64,000 nt of DNA from Strix aluco (lineage: Eukaryota > Chordata > Aves > Strigiformes > Strigidae), in contig NC_133948.1 in assembly GCF_031877795.1 (NCBI RefSeq), forward strand, positions 9,036,948-9,100,947, given 5' to 3'. The position numbers were made by a program, and so were the translations under genes. The notes under the pieces were generated by a model, which worked only from the letters and a program-made list of their open reading frames with translations, was not told the origin of the DNA and made no database searches. Shown here in pieces: positions 22,773 through 33,942 of the stretch; positions within the stretch are counted from its first letter, which is position 1, and every line of letters starts with the position of its first letter.

Positions 22773-24891
22773 TTTCTTCATAAATACCTGTAGCAGCAAT
22801 CAGGAACAAGGCACAGCATACCAGAAAGTTTTAAAAAGAAACTGGATTCCTTGTCAGAAACTGCTTACTTCACATTCAGTGGACCCCAAAAGAGTGGCCC
22901 AGAGCAAATTCTCCTTATTTGCTATCCAAATAGGAAGCCCTCCTCCAGCTCCAAATGGCAACTTTGCAGAGCAGAATTTATGAGGTATCGATCATGCTTA
23001 AGGATCCACTCAGCTTTAACCCTTGTCAAAGTAATTCCTCGCTCACAATCATCTATCTTTTCATTATACTTATACCTATTGTATCTTTTTGATACATACA
23101 GTCCTATAAATAAGTTAATCCTTTTTATTATCAACGACTAAAAAACCCCAAAAACCAAAGAGGCTGTATTTTCTTTAAACCAGAAGAGTAAGTCTCAAAA
23201 GAAAAATATTCTGTAAGTTAACTACTAGAGACAAGAACTCGCTTCTCTCCCCATTACCAGCTTTAGAATAGAAAGATTCTGAAGGAAACAACCAGTCTGT
23301 GTAAGTTATCATGGTAGTTTAAGAAAATGCAGTCAAGGCCCAACCACAAAATTATCAGTGGCAAATACAGACAAGGCTAAAGAACTTCTCTAGTTCATAA
23401 GACTTCATCCCATCTCAGAATGAACAGAGTGCATAATTTTGGAAAGGCACCCTCGGAAATGGCAAAGCAATTGGTCCTTTTATAGCTTGACCAGTTTTCT
23501 GGCTGGGTTTAGATGGTTTCAGTTCATTCGTTTTTTAAAAAATATCTGCAAATCAGAGCCTAGAAAGGAGAAAAAAAAATTCTTCCTTATACATCACAAA
23601 TAACTTCTTACTTGTAAAGAAAAGGACAGACATAAGGAACCAAATCCCCCTCATTCTCTAGAAAAGCAAAGTAATCCTGATAATCAAAAGGAGCTGCCCA
23701 AAAGAACTAGTGACCTAACTCCTCATCCAGAATTAAAAACAGGAACCCTTAAATCTAGTTACCTAAACAGAAGGGCAAAGACGTACACGCACAAAAGAAA
23801 AATTTAAGATGTTAGCATTAGATCTTTAACTCACAGCCTAAGGGAGTAAATTGAATGGGTTCACCCAGCAAGCCCTCAATCCCAGTTTATGAGGGAGTGA
23901 TACCTGGATGTTAGAGGGCCCACGCTCTCAGCAAGCAAACAGAATTTATAGGTAAACCCAAAGCCTAAGGAAGAGAGGTGCAAAAGAGAGAACTCTATTT
24001 TTCCAGTCAAACCCCGTGAAATTAACAGAATAAACCTTTTAGAGTTTGAACGAGATAATTTAGAGAAAGATATAACTGTAGTTCACTATTAACAGAAGGA
24101 ACACATGAAGAAGAATCCTGAGTTACGGACAGACACACCTTATCTTCACCGTCCCAACCAGAACTAAAAAAAAGTGAATGGGCGTCCGCACACACGTTGG
24201 TGAAGGGCTGCCATTTCTTCCTAACTTTGCACAGGAGGCGAGACACGCTCTTCTGCCCTGTATAAACGGATGCGTCCAGCGGAAATCCTCCCTCTCACCC
24301 TCCCTTTACCCTAAGGCACACAAACGTACTGAGACACGACGCGGGGTAGAAACTCACGCCGGAGTTGATACTCCCCATCACCCCACTGACAAGGAGGTGC
24401 GCGGACGGTGGAAAGACATGGCGTTTCCTTTCCTTCTACTACCCTGAATGCAATTCTACGGCGGGAGCGAGTAGGGAGGTGGCTGGGGGAGGGAAACAAA
24501 AAAACACCACCACCACCCCCCGCCAAAATAAAAAAAAAAAAAAATCTAAACAAAACAGAACACCAGCTCTGAGGAAAGGACGCTCCAGCCGGGGAAGCGC
24601 CGCATGGCAACACCCGCCGGGGAGGGCAGCCCCCTGCCCGCTGAGCGACAGGGCGTCGGTGCACTCGCCTCCGCTGCTCGGGGAAAAGCTCCTCACGGCT
24701 CCCCACCCGCGGCGCCGGCCGGAGGCGGCGGGCCCAGCCATACAGGCAGCGAGGAGCGCGGCGGGCCGGACGGCCCCCGCAGGCGCCGCGGCCTGTGGGG
24801 ACGGAGGGGTTACTGCCCGCGCGGCGGCGATTGGGCGGCGCAGGCCCACTCGTGCACGCCCTCCCCGACACCCCACGGGGCCAGCACCCAC

Positions 24892-25020
24892 CTGAGCCAT
24901 CCCCGGTGTCCCTGCCGCTCCTCCGCGAGTGGGGCGGGGGGAGGGCGAGCTCGGCCGCTTCACGAAAACCGTCCCCCACTCCGCGCCGCTGCCGCCATCT
25001 TTAAACGCCTGCTCCGAGCC
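24892..25020 (-). other. DGCR8: DGCR8 non-coding exon 1 (predicted)
   Basis: Donor GGCTCAG|GTGGGT at 24892/24891 (-), and a likely start near the AAAGATGGCGGC motif at 25002-24991. The exon is GC-rich and sits in the CpG island; the start is placed only approximately. Its last ATG (ATGGCTCAG) would open a 14-codon upstream ORF when spliced to exon 2. Confidence 0.5.
24991..25002 (-). promoter_or_regulatory. YY1-type initiator motif
   Basis: AAAGATGGCGGC on the - strand is a typical YY1 site, often found at or just after the start of CpG-island genes. It supports a DGCR8 transcription start close to 25 kb. Confidence 0.6.
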
Positions 25021-25779
25021 GCTCCAGTCCCCGCAGGCGGGACTCCGGGGCTCGCCAAGCCAATTGCGTTCCCAGTCGCCTCTGTCACGGATTTGAAATC
25101 TCGGTAACCATTGGTAGACTCCCTGGCATGTTAACCCACTCTGCCAATAGAGGCGCGAAAGGCATACGCCCTCACAGCACCAGGCCAATGAGAGGGAGGC
25201 GGGGGCGGGCCCGAGGCGGCGGGCGGGCGCGGCCCGCCATGACGGGGGGAGCTGCGCCGGGCGGAGGCGGGCTCCTTTGTCTAGTGCCCGGGGCAGCCGT
25301 CGCCGCGGGCGCCTGTCCTCGGGGAGGCCCCGGGCCGGGCACAGGGCCGCTGCCATCGCGCTGGCTCCAGGGCAGCCCAGCCGAGGGAGGAATCCTCGAC
25401 AGCAAGGAGCGGTGCCTAAGGAGGTCGTTAAGGGCGGCCGCTGAGGGGAGATGGGCGGACAGCGAGGCTGAGGCGATCGGGCAGGGCCGCCCCGGTGTCG
25501 CTGAGGGCCCGCGACCCGCCTGGCCTCTGGGGCCCGGTCTCTGGGTTCATCGCATCCAAAATAGCCTACCGAGGCTCCTCACCCCGCCGGTGCAGGCGCG
25601 CCCGACCTTTGCTGCGAGGGAGGAACGCAGAGCCGCTATTCGCGGGGACGGTGCCCGGCCTCTGAGCTCCCCCCTCCTCGTACCGGCGCTGGGAGCCACC
25701 CTGCGAGGGCTGCTACGGGACTGCACCCAGCTGCGGGGGGTACAGCGTGTACTGGGGGGCCTCTTTACACTTGGAAGGC

Positions 25780-28700
25780 GATTAAGAGAATTGTCCGTAC
25801 CAGGATTCTTACCCCGTTCATCTGTTGTAATAGTGTGAGATTCGATAATCGAGGAGTATTGCCGATTCTTAAGGCTGGATGTCCTTTTACTTCAGCTGTT
25901 CTTAAATTAGAAAAATATAGCAGAAGCAAGGGTTGTAGGAAGTTAATTGCCTTTCATCAGAGCAGATGGAAGGACTGCTCAAGGCTTTTTCCCCCTACAC
26001 TAGCCAGCTAAAAAAAAAGAGCCACTTCTTCCCACAAACACTTTATGTCTAAGCAGCACAACTACAGCATTACCCCTTAAAAACTTAAAAAGGATAAATC
26101 CAAGACTGTCTTTCATGCCATATATACCAAGCAGTTGACAGAATAAACCCCAAATTGGATTGTAGTGCTTAGACACAATTCCCAAATAATTATAGAAAAC
26201 ATCTTACACAATTTGTGTAAAATTACTTCTAAAGGGTTAATGAACATTTGCTGTTCTAATTCGGTCTGATACTTTATCATTTGCTTTCCCCCCTGAAATA
26301 GAAAACTATAGTAGCTTTTATGGATACACTTAAACTATAGGGTTGCCTCTCTTGTCCTTCACTATCACACCAATTTGAAGTCAACATCAGACACAAAATA
26401 TGATGATGATACATATTGGTTTAATCCCTGACAGTGTAATAGCATTTAACTATGATAAATGTTTTTGTTTGCTTCCATATGCAATTTCAGGACATGAGAA
26501 TTTTTTTCTAATATTTCACTCGTGTCTTTGAGGGCCCCAATTACTGTCATGACAGATAACAGTAATATTTTAATAATATTTTGAAATAATATTTTGAAGA
26601 TCTCTATTAGGCCTTTCATCTTTGTGTTTGTCTGGCTAGACTAACAGATCTAATGATATGGTGGTAATTCATATGGACATAATGTCATGGTACTGTATCA
26701 ACACATAATGATAAGGTTACTGAAACTGGTTTAAATCTTTGCAAGCTACCCTCAAAGACTGAAAGCAGTTCCTAATTTTTAATTCCTCATAACAAGCTTC
26801 TGCACTCAAGCCATTATTTTAGAGTGGTTTTTAAATTATGACTGCTTTTATTAATGTTAAAACAAACCACTTCAGAATGCATATTTAATAAATATCCATG
26901 GTTTGCAAAACATCATTTACATCATGCTTCAACCTTCAAAGCTCAGGAAAAAAAAAATCTCATCATTAAGTACAGAATTTGAGTTGATGTTGGTATTTAC
27001 TGTAAACTAGCTGTGTCACATCACCTCATAAATTGCTAACATTGTGACAGGAAAAATTTGTCCCTTTCAAAAGGTATATGAAAATGCAAGTATCATGACT
27101 CATTTGCATCCAATTTATCTGACTGTATAACTGAAGTATTGCACACTTGAGAAAACAGGTTAATTTTTTTGTATCTACATGAACAGCAACATTTAAATTA
27201 GGATCAGAAGAGGCACAAACACAGATTTTTTGCAGAGTTGGAAGAATTAAAATGCCTGCAATGTTTTGAAAGTGAAAAAATAACCAGGATGTTAGTTTTT
27301 CTATTGTACATCTGTTTTCAGAGAATCATAATACTATGACTTAAAGCAGTGATGCAACAGCTGATTCTGACACACTGACACTATATGGAAATATACTTCT
27401 GACTTTTTATAAACAAAATATTAACAATCCAGTAGCAAAACAAAGGTTTCAAAACAGTATTAAAATAATGATTAAATTTTTAACACACAAGGACTGTGTG
27501 ACCTCTGGAGAATATCTGACAAGTTGCAAATTTACCTGAAAATTTTGATTACCTGGACTTCTGAGGAAAGACCTGTCAAACATGCACAGAAATCTTATCT
27601 TCCATCCAGATTTCTGAATTAGAAGTGTGCAGGTCCCCCTGCACAGTGCAATCAGCATTTACAATCCCATCACGAACCACTGTTACTATCAACAAAAAAA
27701 CAGTTTCTAAAAGGAGATTTTCATATACAAGACATAAGGCGGCTGGACAGAAACAATGGCTGTCAACACAAAATACATAAAACAAGCCTATAAGGAAAAC
27801 AATTACGAGCTGTGTAACAAAGTTAACAGCCTGCATTCATCAGAATGAAAATTAGGTGGAGCCAGTGTCTTTTTCATATTTTTAGTTACAATGTCAGTAA
27901 CTGCAGCACATACTGTGCTGTTCCAACAGTGAAAGCCACTGGAAAACAAATTTTGCTCAACCTGCATTACGTTTATTTTGGTAAAATAAGTTGTTTTGCA
28001 ACATTTTACTTCTTTTGGTACTGGTAAACTGACTGCATTATAATATTATTGTGTCTCTTTTTCACTGAAATCTGCTTTCCTTAACCTAACCTCTGTTAGT
28101 CATCACCTGACAGCCATGGAAAGATGTCAGAAGGACCCAACGAGCAAGCTCAGATCAGTCCTCTGATGGCAGAAGAGGTGGTTGATTGCTACAAAGATAA
28201 GTAGACACACCCTTTGGCTCATTGGTACCAGGGAATTACTAATCTTGCACTTGGCATCCATGCAGATTTAAGGCAAACTAAACTGTGTTGTCTACAGAAG
28301 CACAACTAACTTCTGATTTTTCTGTTGAAGAAACTTCAGCCAGTCGGTTACTTCTCTGAAGTTTCAGATTGTTGTTAGCATTTTGTGCAACAAGGCAGGC
28401 ATTTTTCTAAAGACAGTATTAAAGTGGGATACGATGACTAAGAGGTCAAATAAAAAGTAAGAACTCCTCCCTGTTACAGCCCACAAGTAATTTTCTGTTC
28501 CAGGTTTTCTTCCCACCTGAATTACTCTACCATTATATTAAAATATTTTATATATGAAATGTTCTTGTGATAAATGCATCTGGGCACAACACTGGAGACC
28601 TGAATTCCTGCCTGCTATATACTTTGAGTGACCTTGCCGAGTCACTCTAACAATCAAATCCATTACCACTTTGGTGGAAAATTTACAAGGTGGATGCAGC

Positions 28701-29497
28701 TGCAGTTTAAACACGGGACATGTGGAATGGCACGGCTTTTTCCCTCTCATCTATCCTGGAAATTATGCATACTGTTCCATGCAGTTCTAACTGGCAGGAG
28801 GACAGCACTTAACTCCACATTCAATAATCTGCCTTTGACCAATTTGGTTTCATTAACCTCTTCTGTTTTGTTTTTTAAAAAAGATATTCCAAATTTGGAT
28901 GAAAAAAAATGCTGATTTTTAAGTAACTAGGTGACCTTCACATTAGAAGCTGGACTGCACAAGTCACTCCTAAGTAACATTCTCTGCAACTGCCAACTGG
29001 ACCTGGGTTGGTGCTGTAGTACAGTGACCGAAGCTGCCCTTGCTTGTTCTTGATACATAAAACTTGTTGTAAGGCTGAAAATCCTGTGTTCTTAAATACA
29101 CCCAATTTATCTGTGGAAATATTAGAGAAAAAATTAAACACCACCCACGTGGGACAGAATAGCAGTCTTCATACTTTGCTTTCCATAGATACTTTCATCC
29201 AAATAATTCAGAGCACTTTTCTAGAATAATATTTATCTGCTATTTGTAAAGATAAACTTAATCATAGAAGAAAGCAAAATCCTCTGAGCCAGCCTTATGG
29301 CTGCTTTCAAGTCATGCATCTCTACCATATGCTACTGTCCAGTTGTTAAACTAACCCTGCAGTCAGTGTTAGTTACTTTTCAAGAGCTACAGTAGTACTC
29401 CATTGACAACTACTACTTTAGACACTCTGGCTTCGCCCAAACTTCTCCAGCCAGTGACTTCTGTGGAGCAGCAGTTTTTCTTATGAGTCATTTTACA
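25780..29497. other. Intergenic DNA upstream of DGCR8
   Basis: AT-rich, with no gene recognised. It includes a short AATATTTT-type repeat near 26561-26600 and a small 27-codon frame starting MSEGPNEQAQ at about 28125 (+) that I cannot support further. Confidence 0.5.
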
Positions 29498-29806
29498 TCA
29501 GTGGTTTAAATTCAAACCTGTGATAACAAAGCGTACTTTGCTGTTCCATAGGACTGCTGTGAACTGTTGCTCAATTCCTTCTCCAGGTCTACCATATATA
29601 CTGCTGGTGGCACGCAGACATGAATCAAGAGCATAATCTTTGGCTGCCAAAAATCCAACTGTAGTTGCACTTATGCGAACAAACCCATAAATGTCAGTAC
29701 CTTTGTTTTCCCCAACAGAGGCAAAATAAGTTATGCTTCTGAAAGCACAATCGTGCTGGTATGGCTGTTTTTTATGTAACTGCCATTCTGGGATTGCTTT
29801 GCCAGT
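29498..29806 (-). CDS. Unidentified exon-like open frame
   Basis: On the - strand a possible acceptor, TGTGTTTAG|ACTGGC, whose TAG closes the frame just upstream, is followed by 102 open codons to TGA at 29500-29498. A possible internal donor, ATCACAG|GTTTGA at 29518/29517, would give a 289-base exon. The translation (TGKAIPEWQLHKKQPYQHDC... to ...NSKVRFVIT) has a balanced, globular-looking composition with alternating hydrophobic stretches, unlike most chance frames here. I do not recognise the family and see no secure partner exons; a shorter exon-like piece lies upstream at about 30040-30145. Chance frames of this length do occur in a window this size, so it may not be a gene. Confidence 0.3.
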   Translation of the reverse strand, partial: TGKAIPEWQLHKKQPYQHDCAFRSITYFASVGENKGTDIYGFVRISATTVGFLAAKDYALDSCLRATSSIYGRPGEGIEQQFTAVLWNSKVRFVITGLNLNH

Positions 29807-32679
29807 CTAAACACATGCATATTATACCAAGAGAGTACTCAGACTTGACTGGCACAATATATTGCTAAAGAAAACAGAAAAATTTGCAACTACCATATTG
29901 CAAGGATACCAGTATAACACACATCTATCACATGCTACATCTATAAGTAAAGTAGACCAACATAAGGAGATTTATACAGCAAAACAACTGGTGCTGAGTA
30001 CTTAATCTCCATGCTATGTGCATTTCAGACAGTTTTGCTTCAGGCTAAACCTATTACCTCTTGGAGTACACTTAGTGCATTCCTGAAACACATCTACCAG
30101 TTCCCTTACATCTGAAAACAGTCTAGTTGCTGTGATCTGAAGTTGCCCTGAAATGTGAGCCAAAGCACAGTAAATAGGGACTATCAGAAAAATCATGTAA
30201 GGGCACTACTAATCAAAGTACTAACGTAGACCCATCTGTAATTGAAAGGACAGTTAATTCCTCTCTAAATGCCAGCCATTCAAGTGAGATATCACAAACA
30301 CTAGATGGATAAAAGCATTTGACTAAGACCTTGGCTCACTGGTTATTTCCAGTAGCTAGTACAGAGAGAGAAAAAAACCCTAGCTTTCTCATCCGCCTTT
30401 TTCTTGGAAGAGCACATTCTTTCAACAAGAGGCAAAAGCCTCAATTATTGAATACTAATTATAATGTTGTACCACAAGAAGAGACACTATTGGCTCCATA
30501 TATTCTCCAGTTTATTATTTAATCTATCTTAATTAATGTCTGAAAAGTGATGTGGTTTCCTCCACGGAACAGAAGCAATCAATGTGTTTACAGTCTGGTA
30601 AGTTAGTGTCCAGGGCTGGCTCTGTGCCTGTAAGAGCTGGCATGTCAGATGAGATATCCATGGAAAACACTTCCTCTGTCACCAGAGGCAAGCTTGTAAA
30701 GCGCCTTATTGCATTACCAGGCACTGTCATTCTCAGAGGCCACAAAAAGAACAAGCTCATAAAACAAAGTTTCATAAAACCAGCCCAGTTCCAGAACATT
30801 CTACTGAGAATATTTAAGTATATAATGATTATCAAGAATGTGCTGAAGTCCCATTAATTCAGAGCAAGTTAAATGAGGACTAAATATGCTTCCAAGTGCT
30901 CCTGTAAAGGCCAGCTTATACATTTGTTTAAATTCTTAAGTTACTATTACATAATCATAATTGCTGAGACCAAGCATACAGTAGCATAAATTTTATATCA
31001 ATTTCATAAAAATGTATTCTGCAGAAATTATTTTCATAACAATTAAATTACTTTGAATATCATAGAAGTAAAGTTTAAAACCCATACTTATGTAACAATT
31101 GTAGCTTCAGTAGAAGCTTTATAATCTGTGCGTAGGGTGGTTGTTCTGGTTTGAGGTTTTGGGTTTGGTGGGTTTTGGTTTGGTTGGTTCTGGCTGGGGT
31201 TTTTTTGTTTATTTAAATTCAAAATACATCACTGAATGCCATTTTCAGCTCAAATTCTTCAGGGGAGAGATCAGGACTTCACACGTATTTTTATAACATT
31301 TTAAGAAAAATCAAGGTTTTGCCTGTCAAGACAAATATTTAATAATGCAAATACTACAGCTTTAATAAGTAACGTAATCATTCAGGCTGATATTTGGTAG
31401 ACAAAGAAAGAAGACAAATCACAGAATGAGATGGAAGTGAAATGCATGCTGAAAAAGGTGCCATTTTAGCGAAGATATTCAGAATATGGGGATTATTTTG
31501 GTTTACTCACCTGTTAAGCCCAATGCCTCCACTGAAGTCACTATCAAGTATTCTTCAACTTTGCAGTCCTACTTGCTGTTTATTTTACCTTTGTGTTATA
31601 ACCACTTTTAAAAACATACACTCTCTAGCAGTACAGTATAGAGCTCTATGTAGATTAGCTTCTTTGGCATAATTGAAAGAAGTTACATTAGAACAGATAT
31701 TCCATTCTGTTTATGATTCTGAATTCTCCACCAAATTCTTTGTAAATATATTTTTATATATAATCTTCAGCACATCTTTCAATGTAATGGATTTTCTTCA
31801 TTGTATTCATTCTCTGCTAAATTAAGTATGGCCTTCTCCATTTCTCCAACTTCTGATCTGTTTTTGTTTGCATTTGTTTTTCTTCATTTATCTTTCTAGT
31901 ACAAAGACACAAAAATTTAATGTGAATCAGCAGAGAAATTGCTTTTTCTCACTCATTTTGTGTATGACAAATAGATTGTAATTCTTGCCTATCCTACTTA
32001 AATAAAAATTTACATTTATTATTTTTATCCTTCATTTATGATCCTAAGTTCAGTTTTATGTCTTCTATTTTGAAAGATATGGTAAATTTGAATGCTTTGA
32101 TAATGCTTTTTCATTCAGCTTCTAAGTTCTTGATACAAGATGTTCCAGAGATAGTCAACATTTTCTTCATTTGATTCACCTGATCTTATATTTCACAGCA
32201 TGAGTCACACTGATGGGTTATGTAATTCTCAGTTTACTCTATTGTCTTTCCAGTTGATTACAATACAGATTCTATTTTCACCAAGTCAAAACCATTTCCT
32301 AAATCCTCAGAAGCTATCAACAAGACTTCTCTGCAGAAAATGAATCAGATGAAGAACATTAACAATGTTCTGTTACATGAATCTGAATGACATAAAACTA
32401 ATTCCTAGTAGCTAATATTCCAGATAAATAGGGATGCTTGCTAAGCCATAAAAGTGCGTTATTTAAGTTCAAGCTAAATTTAAAATGTAAGATGCTTTAA
32501 TTATTGCCTTATTACGGCTCAGTATTTCATCAATTCATTTTGAAATTACTTATTTCCTTATGATATTATGAAAACAGTGTTCCAAGTCTTATTGCTATTT
32601 TGTCTTACTACTTAGTTTGGCATATTTCATTTGTAACAATAAACACCAGTTAAGCTTTGAACATACTGAGGACCTCCAA
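29807..32679. other. Intergenic DNA, no secure gene
   Basis: AT-rich. It contains a possible short exon at 30040-30145 (-) encoding GQLQITATRLFSDVRELVDV between an AG and a GTAATA, overlapping open frames on both strands at 30533-30857, and GGTTTTGGTTTGG-type low complexity at about 31137-31210. None can be assigned. Confidence 0.4.
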
Positions 32680-32900
32680 AGGCCTACCTAACTCATTCTC
32701 TGGTCTGTTAAGAGTGTATTTATTAAAGCTACCGGTAACAGGGAGATGAGACAGTTACGTCTGCACGGCCGTGTCCAGGTATGACAGAACAGTAAGGTAG
32801 TTTCAGTGTAACAAGAGAGTCGTGGGTCTGCCCAGGATCCAGACTTCCTCCACAGTGAACCTGGATTCTTGCCATCCAGTAGCATTTAGGGAGGCTCTGG
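32680..32900 (-). mobile_element. Possible solo-LTR-like remnant
   Basis: A compact block with more CpG than its surroundings. On the - strand it ends with AATAAA (plus-strand TTTATT at 32719-32724) followed by a short CTCTTAACAGACC-type stretch, resembling the 3' part of a retroviral LTR. No internal viral genes are present. Terminal TG/CA and target duplication could not be fixed, so the call is tentative. Confidence 0.25.
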
Positions 32901-33065
32901 CTTTTCACTAAGGGGGCACTGGTTTTGCTCTTTCCTTCCTGTGATCCGTACTGTATCTCTGCTGCTATTATTCAATTTTCTGGAGGGAACCTGAGCCCTT
33001 CAAAGTACTTTTAACATATTTTTATCATTACACTAATTTTCAAGGTCCCTGATAATAACTTCTCT

Positions 33066-33088
33066 TGCCAATTCTTCAAGAATTGGCA
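33066..33088. repeat. 23-bp near-perfect palindrome
   Basis: TGCCAATTCTT, one central C, then AAGAATTGGCA: 11-base arms that are exact reverse complements. Each arm contains a CCAAT box. Confidence 0.9.
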
Positions 33089-33136
33089 GTGACAACTTTA
33101 GGGACTCATGAGTTAACAAAGCTTTTCTTTTTGCAG

Positions 33137-33393
33137 ATTTTGGGAATTCCCCTAGATTTCATCTGGGTTGCCACCTTAACAAAGACAATACCAGTTGCTT
33201 GTCTTCTCAAAGTGACTGTCAGTTTGAAAAGGTCACTGCTTGTGAAGCTAAAACGAGCTCTGAGATGGCTCCACCATTTTATAGGCAAGAATATGCCACT
33301 CCCTCTTCAAGAGCTTGCTTGGCACATTCTGGTATTAAGTTTGAAGGATTCACTACAGTGTGCAAGGGAGAAGGCAGATTCCAAGTACTCTGA
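33137..33393 (+). CDS. Unidentified exon-like open frame
   Basis: A strong acceptor, GCTTTTCTTTTTGCAG, is followed by about 85 open codons to TGA at 33391-33393, in the frame reading DFGNSPRFHLGCHLNKDNTS... to ...GEGRFQVL. It has five cysteines in its first half or so. No start codon context, partner exon or family is recognised. A second, longer open frame (33065-33448) overlaps in another phase, so composition may explain both. Confidence 0.2.
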
Positions 33394-33942
33394 GGTCATG
33401 GCAGGAAGGGGGATGCTCCAGACATTATTTCAGACATTCAGTGTTTGAGAACCTTTGTGTTTTCTACCTGATCTTGCTGTACTTGTAGTGGAATCCAGCC
33501 AGGGCTAGTAACAAGAAGACATTTGCTTTTGGGAGGGGAGGTGGTGGGCCTATATTGGTTGTCAGATGTTGGAGAGTACTTCAGAGCATTGATTACTGTG
33601 ACACTTGGTCTGGGAACATTCCAGTCAATATATTCTGTTTACTAACCTGAAAAACAAAGCAAAATGCCCCAAACCTGGACAATTAGCCTTAAAGAACTAT
33701 TTTCCAGTTTCTTACCTGGGTAAGACAAGTACAACCATGCAACAGAATAGAATTAAAAAAAGCCAACACACACAACACAACACTCCCAGAAAAATACAGC
33801 ACTCAAAATGCCAGAAATGGACTTAACTTAAAGCTCTTTCACTGCTAATACCTCACAAAAGATTTTACTTCATCTTATCATCACACAAAGTTACAGATAA
33901 GTTAACATATGTGCAAAAATGCACAATTAATGTTGAATTGAC

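Larger units (their letters stand above)
19326..24891 (-). other. DGCR8 intron 1
   Basis: About 5.6 kb between the CpG-island exon and the exon holding the start codon. It contains the A27 tract at its 3' end and the TA/CA microsatellite at 22724-22772. No open frame with family resemblance, and no recognisable transposon. Confidence 0.65.
24420..25780. promoter_or_regulatory. CpG island / DGCR8 promoter
   Basis: About 1.35 kb of GC- and CpG-rich DNA covering the predicted DGCR8 exon 1 and extending some 750 bases upstream of it. It contains a YY1-type AAAGATGGCGGC at 25002-24991 (-), CCAAT boxes at 25060-25064, 25110-25114 (-), 25144-25148 and 25185-25189, an E2F-like GGCGCGAAA at 25152-25160, and TTTGAA at 25092-25097. 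No TATA box was noticed. Long open frames on both strands are explained by composition. Confidence 0.85.

Noticed and set aside
22536..22983. Overlapping frames on + through the TA/CA microsatellite
   Set aside because: Ile-Tyr and Thr-His repeats come directly from the dinucleotide repeat.
24439..25356. 305-codon open frame on - and other long frames in the CpG island
   Set aside because: GC-rich DNA lacks stop codons on both strands; overlapping long frames in several phases show no family motif, and the region behaves as a promoter and first exon.
25128..25838. 236-codon open frame on +, upstream of DGCR8
   Set aside because: Ala/Gly/Arg/Pro-rich translation set by CpG composition; ends where the composition changes; no domain seen.
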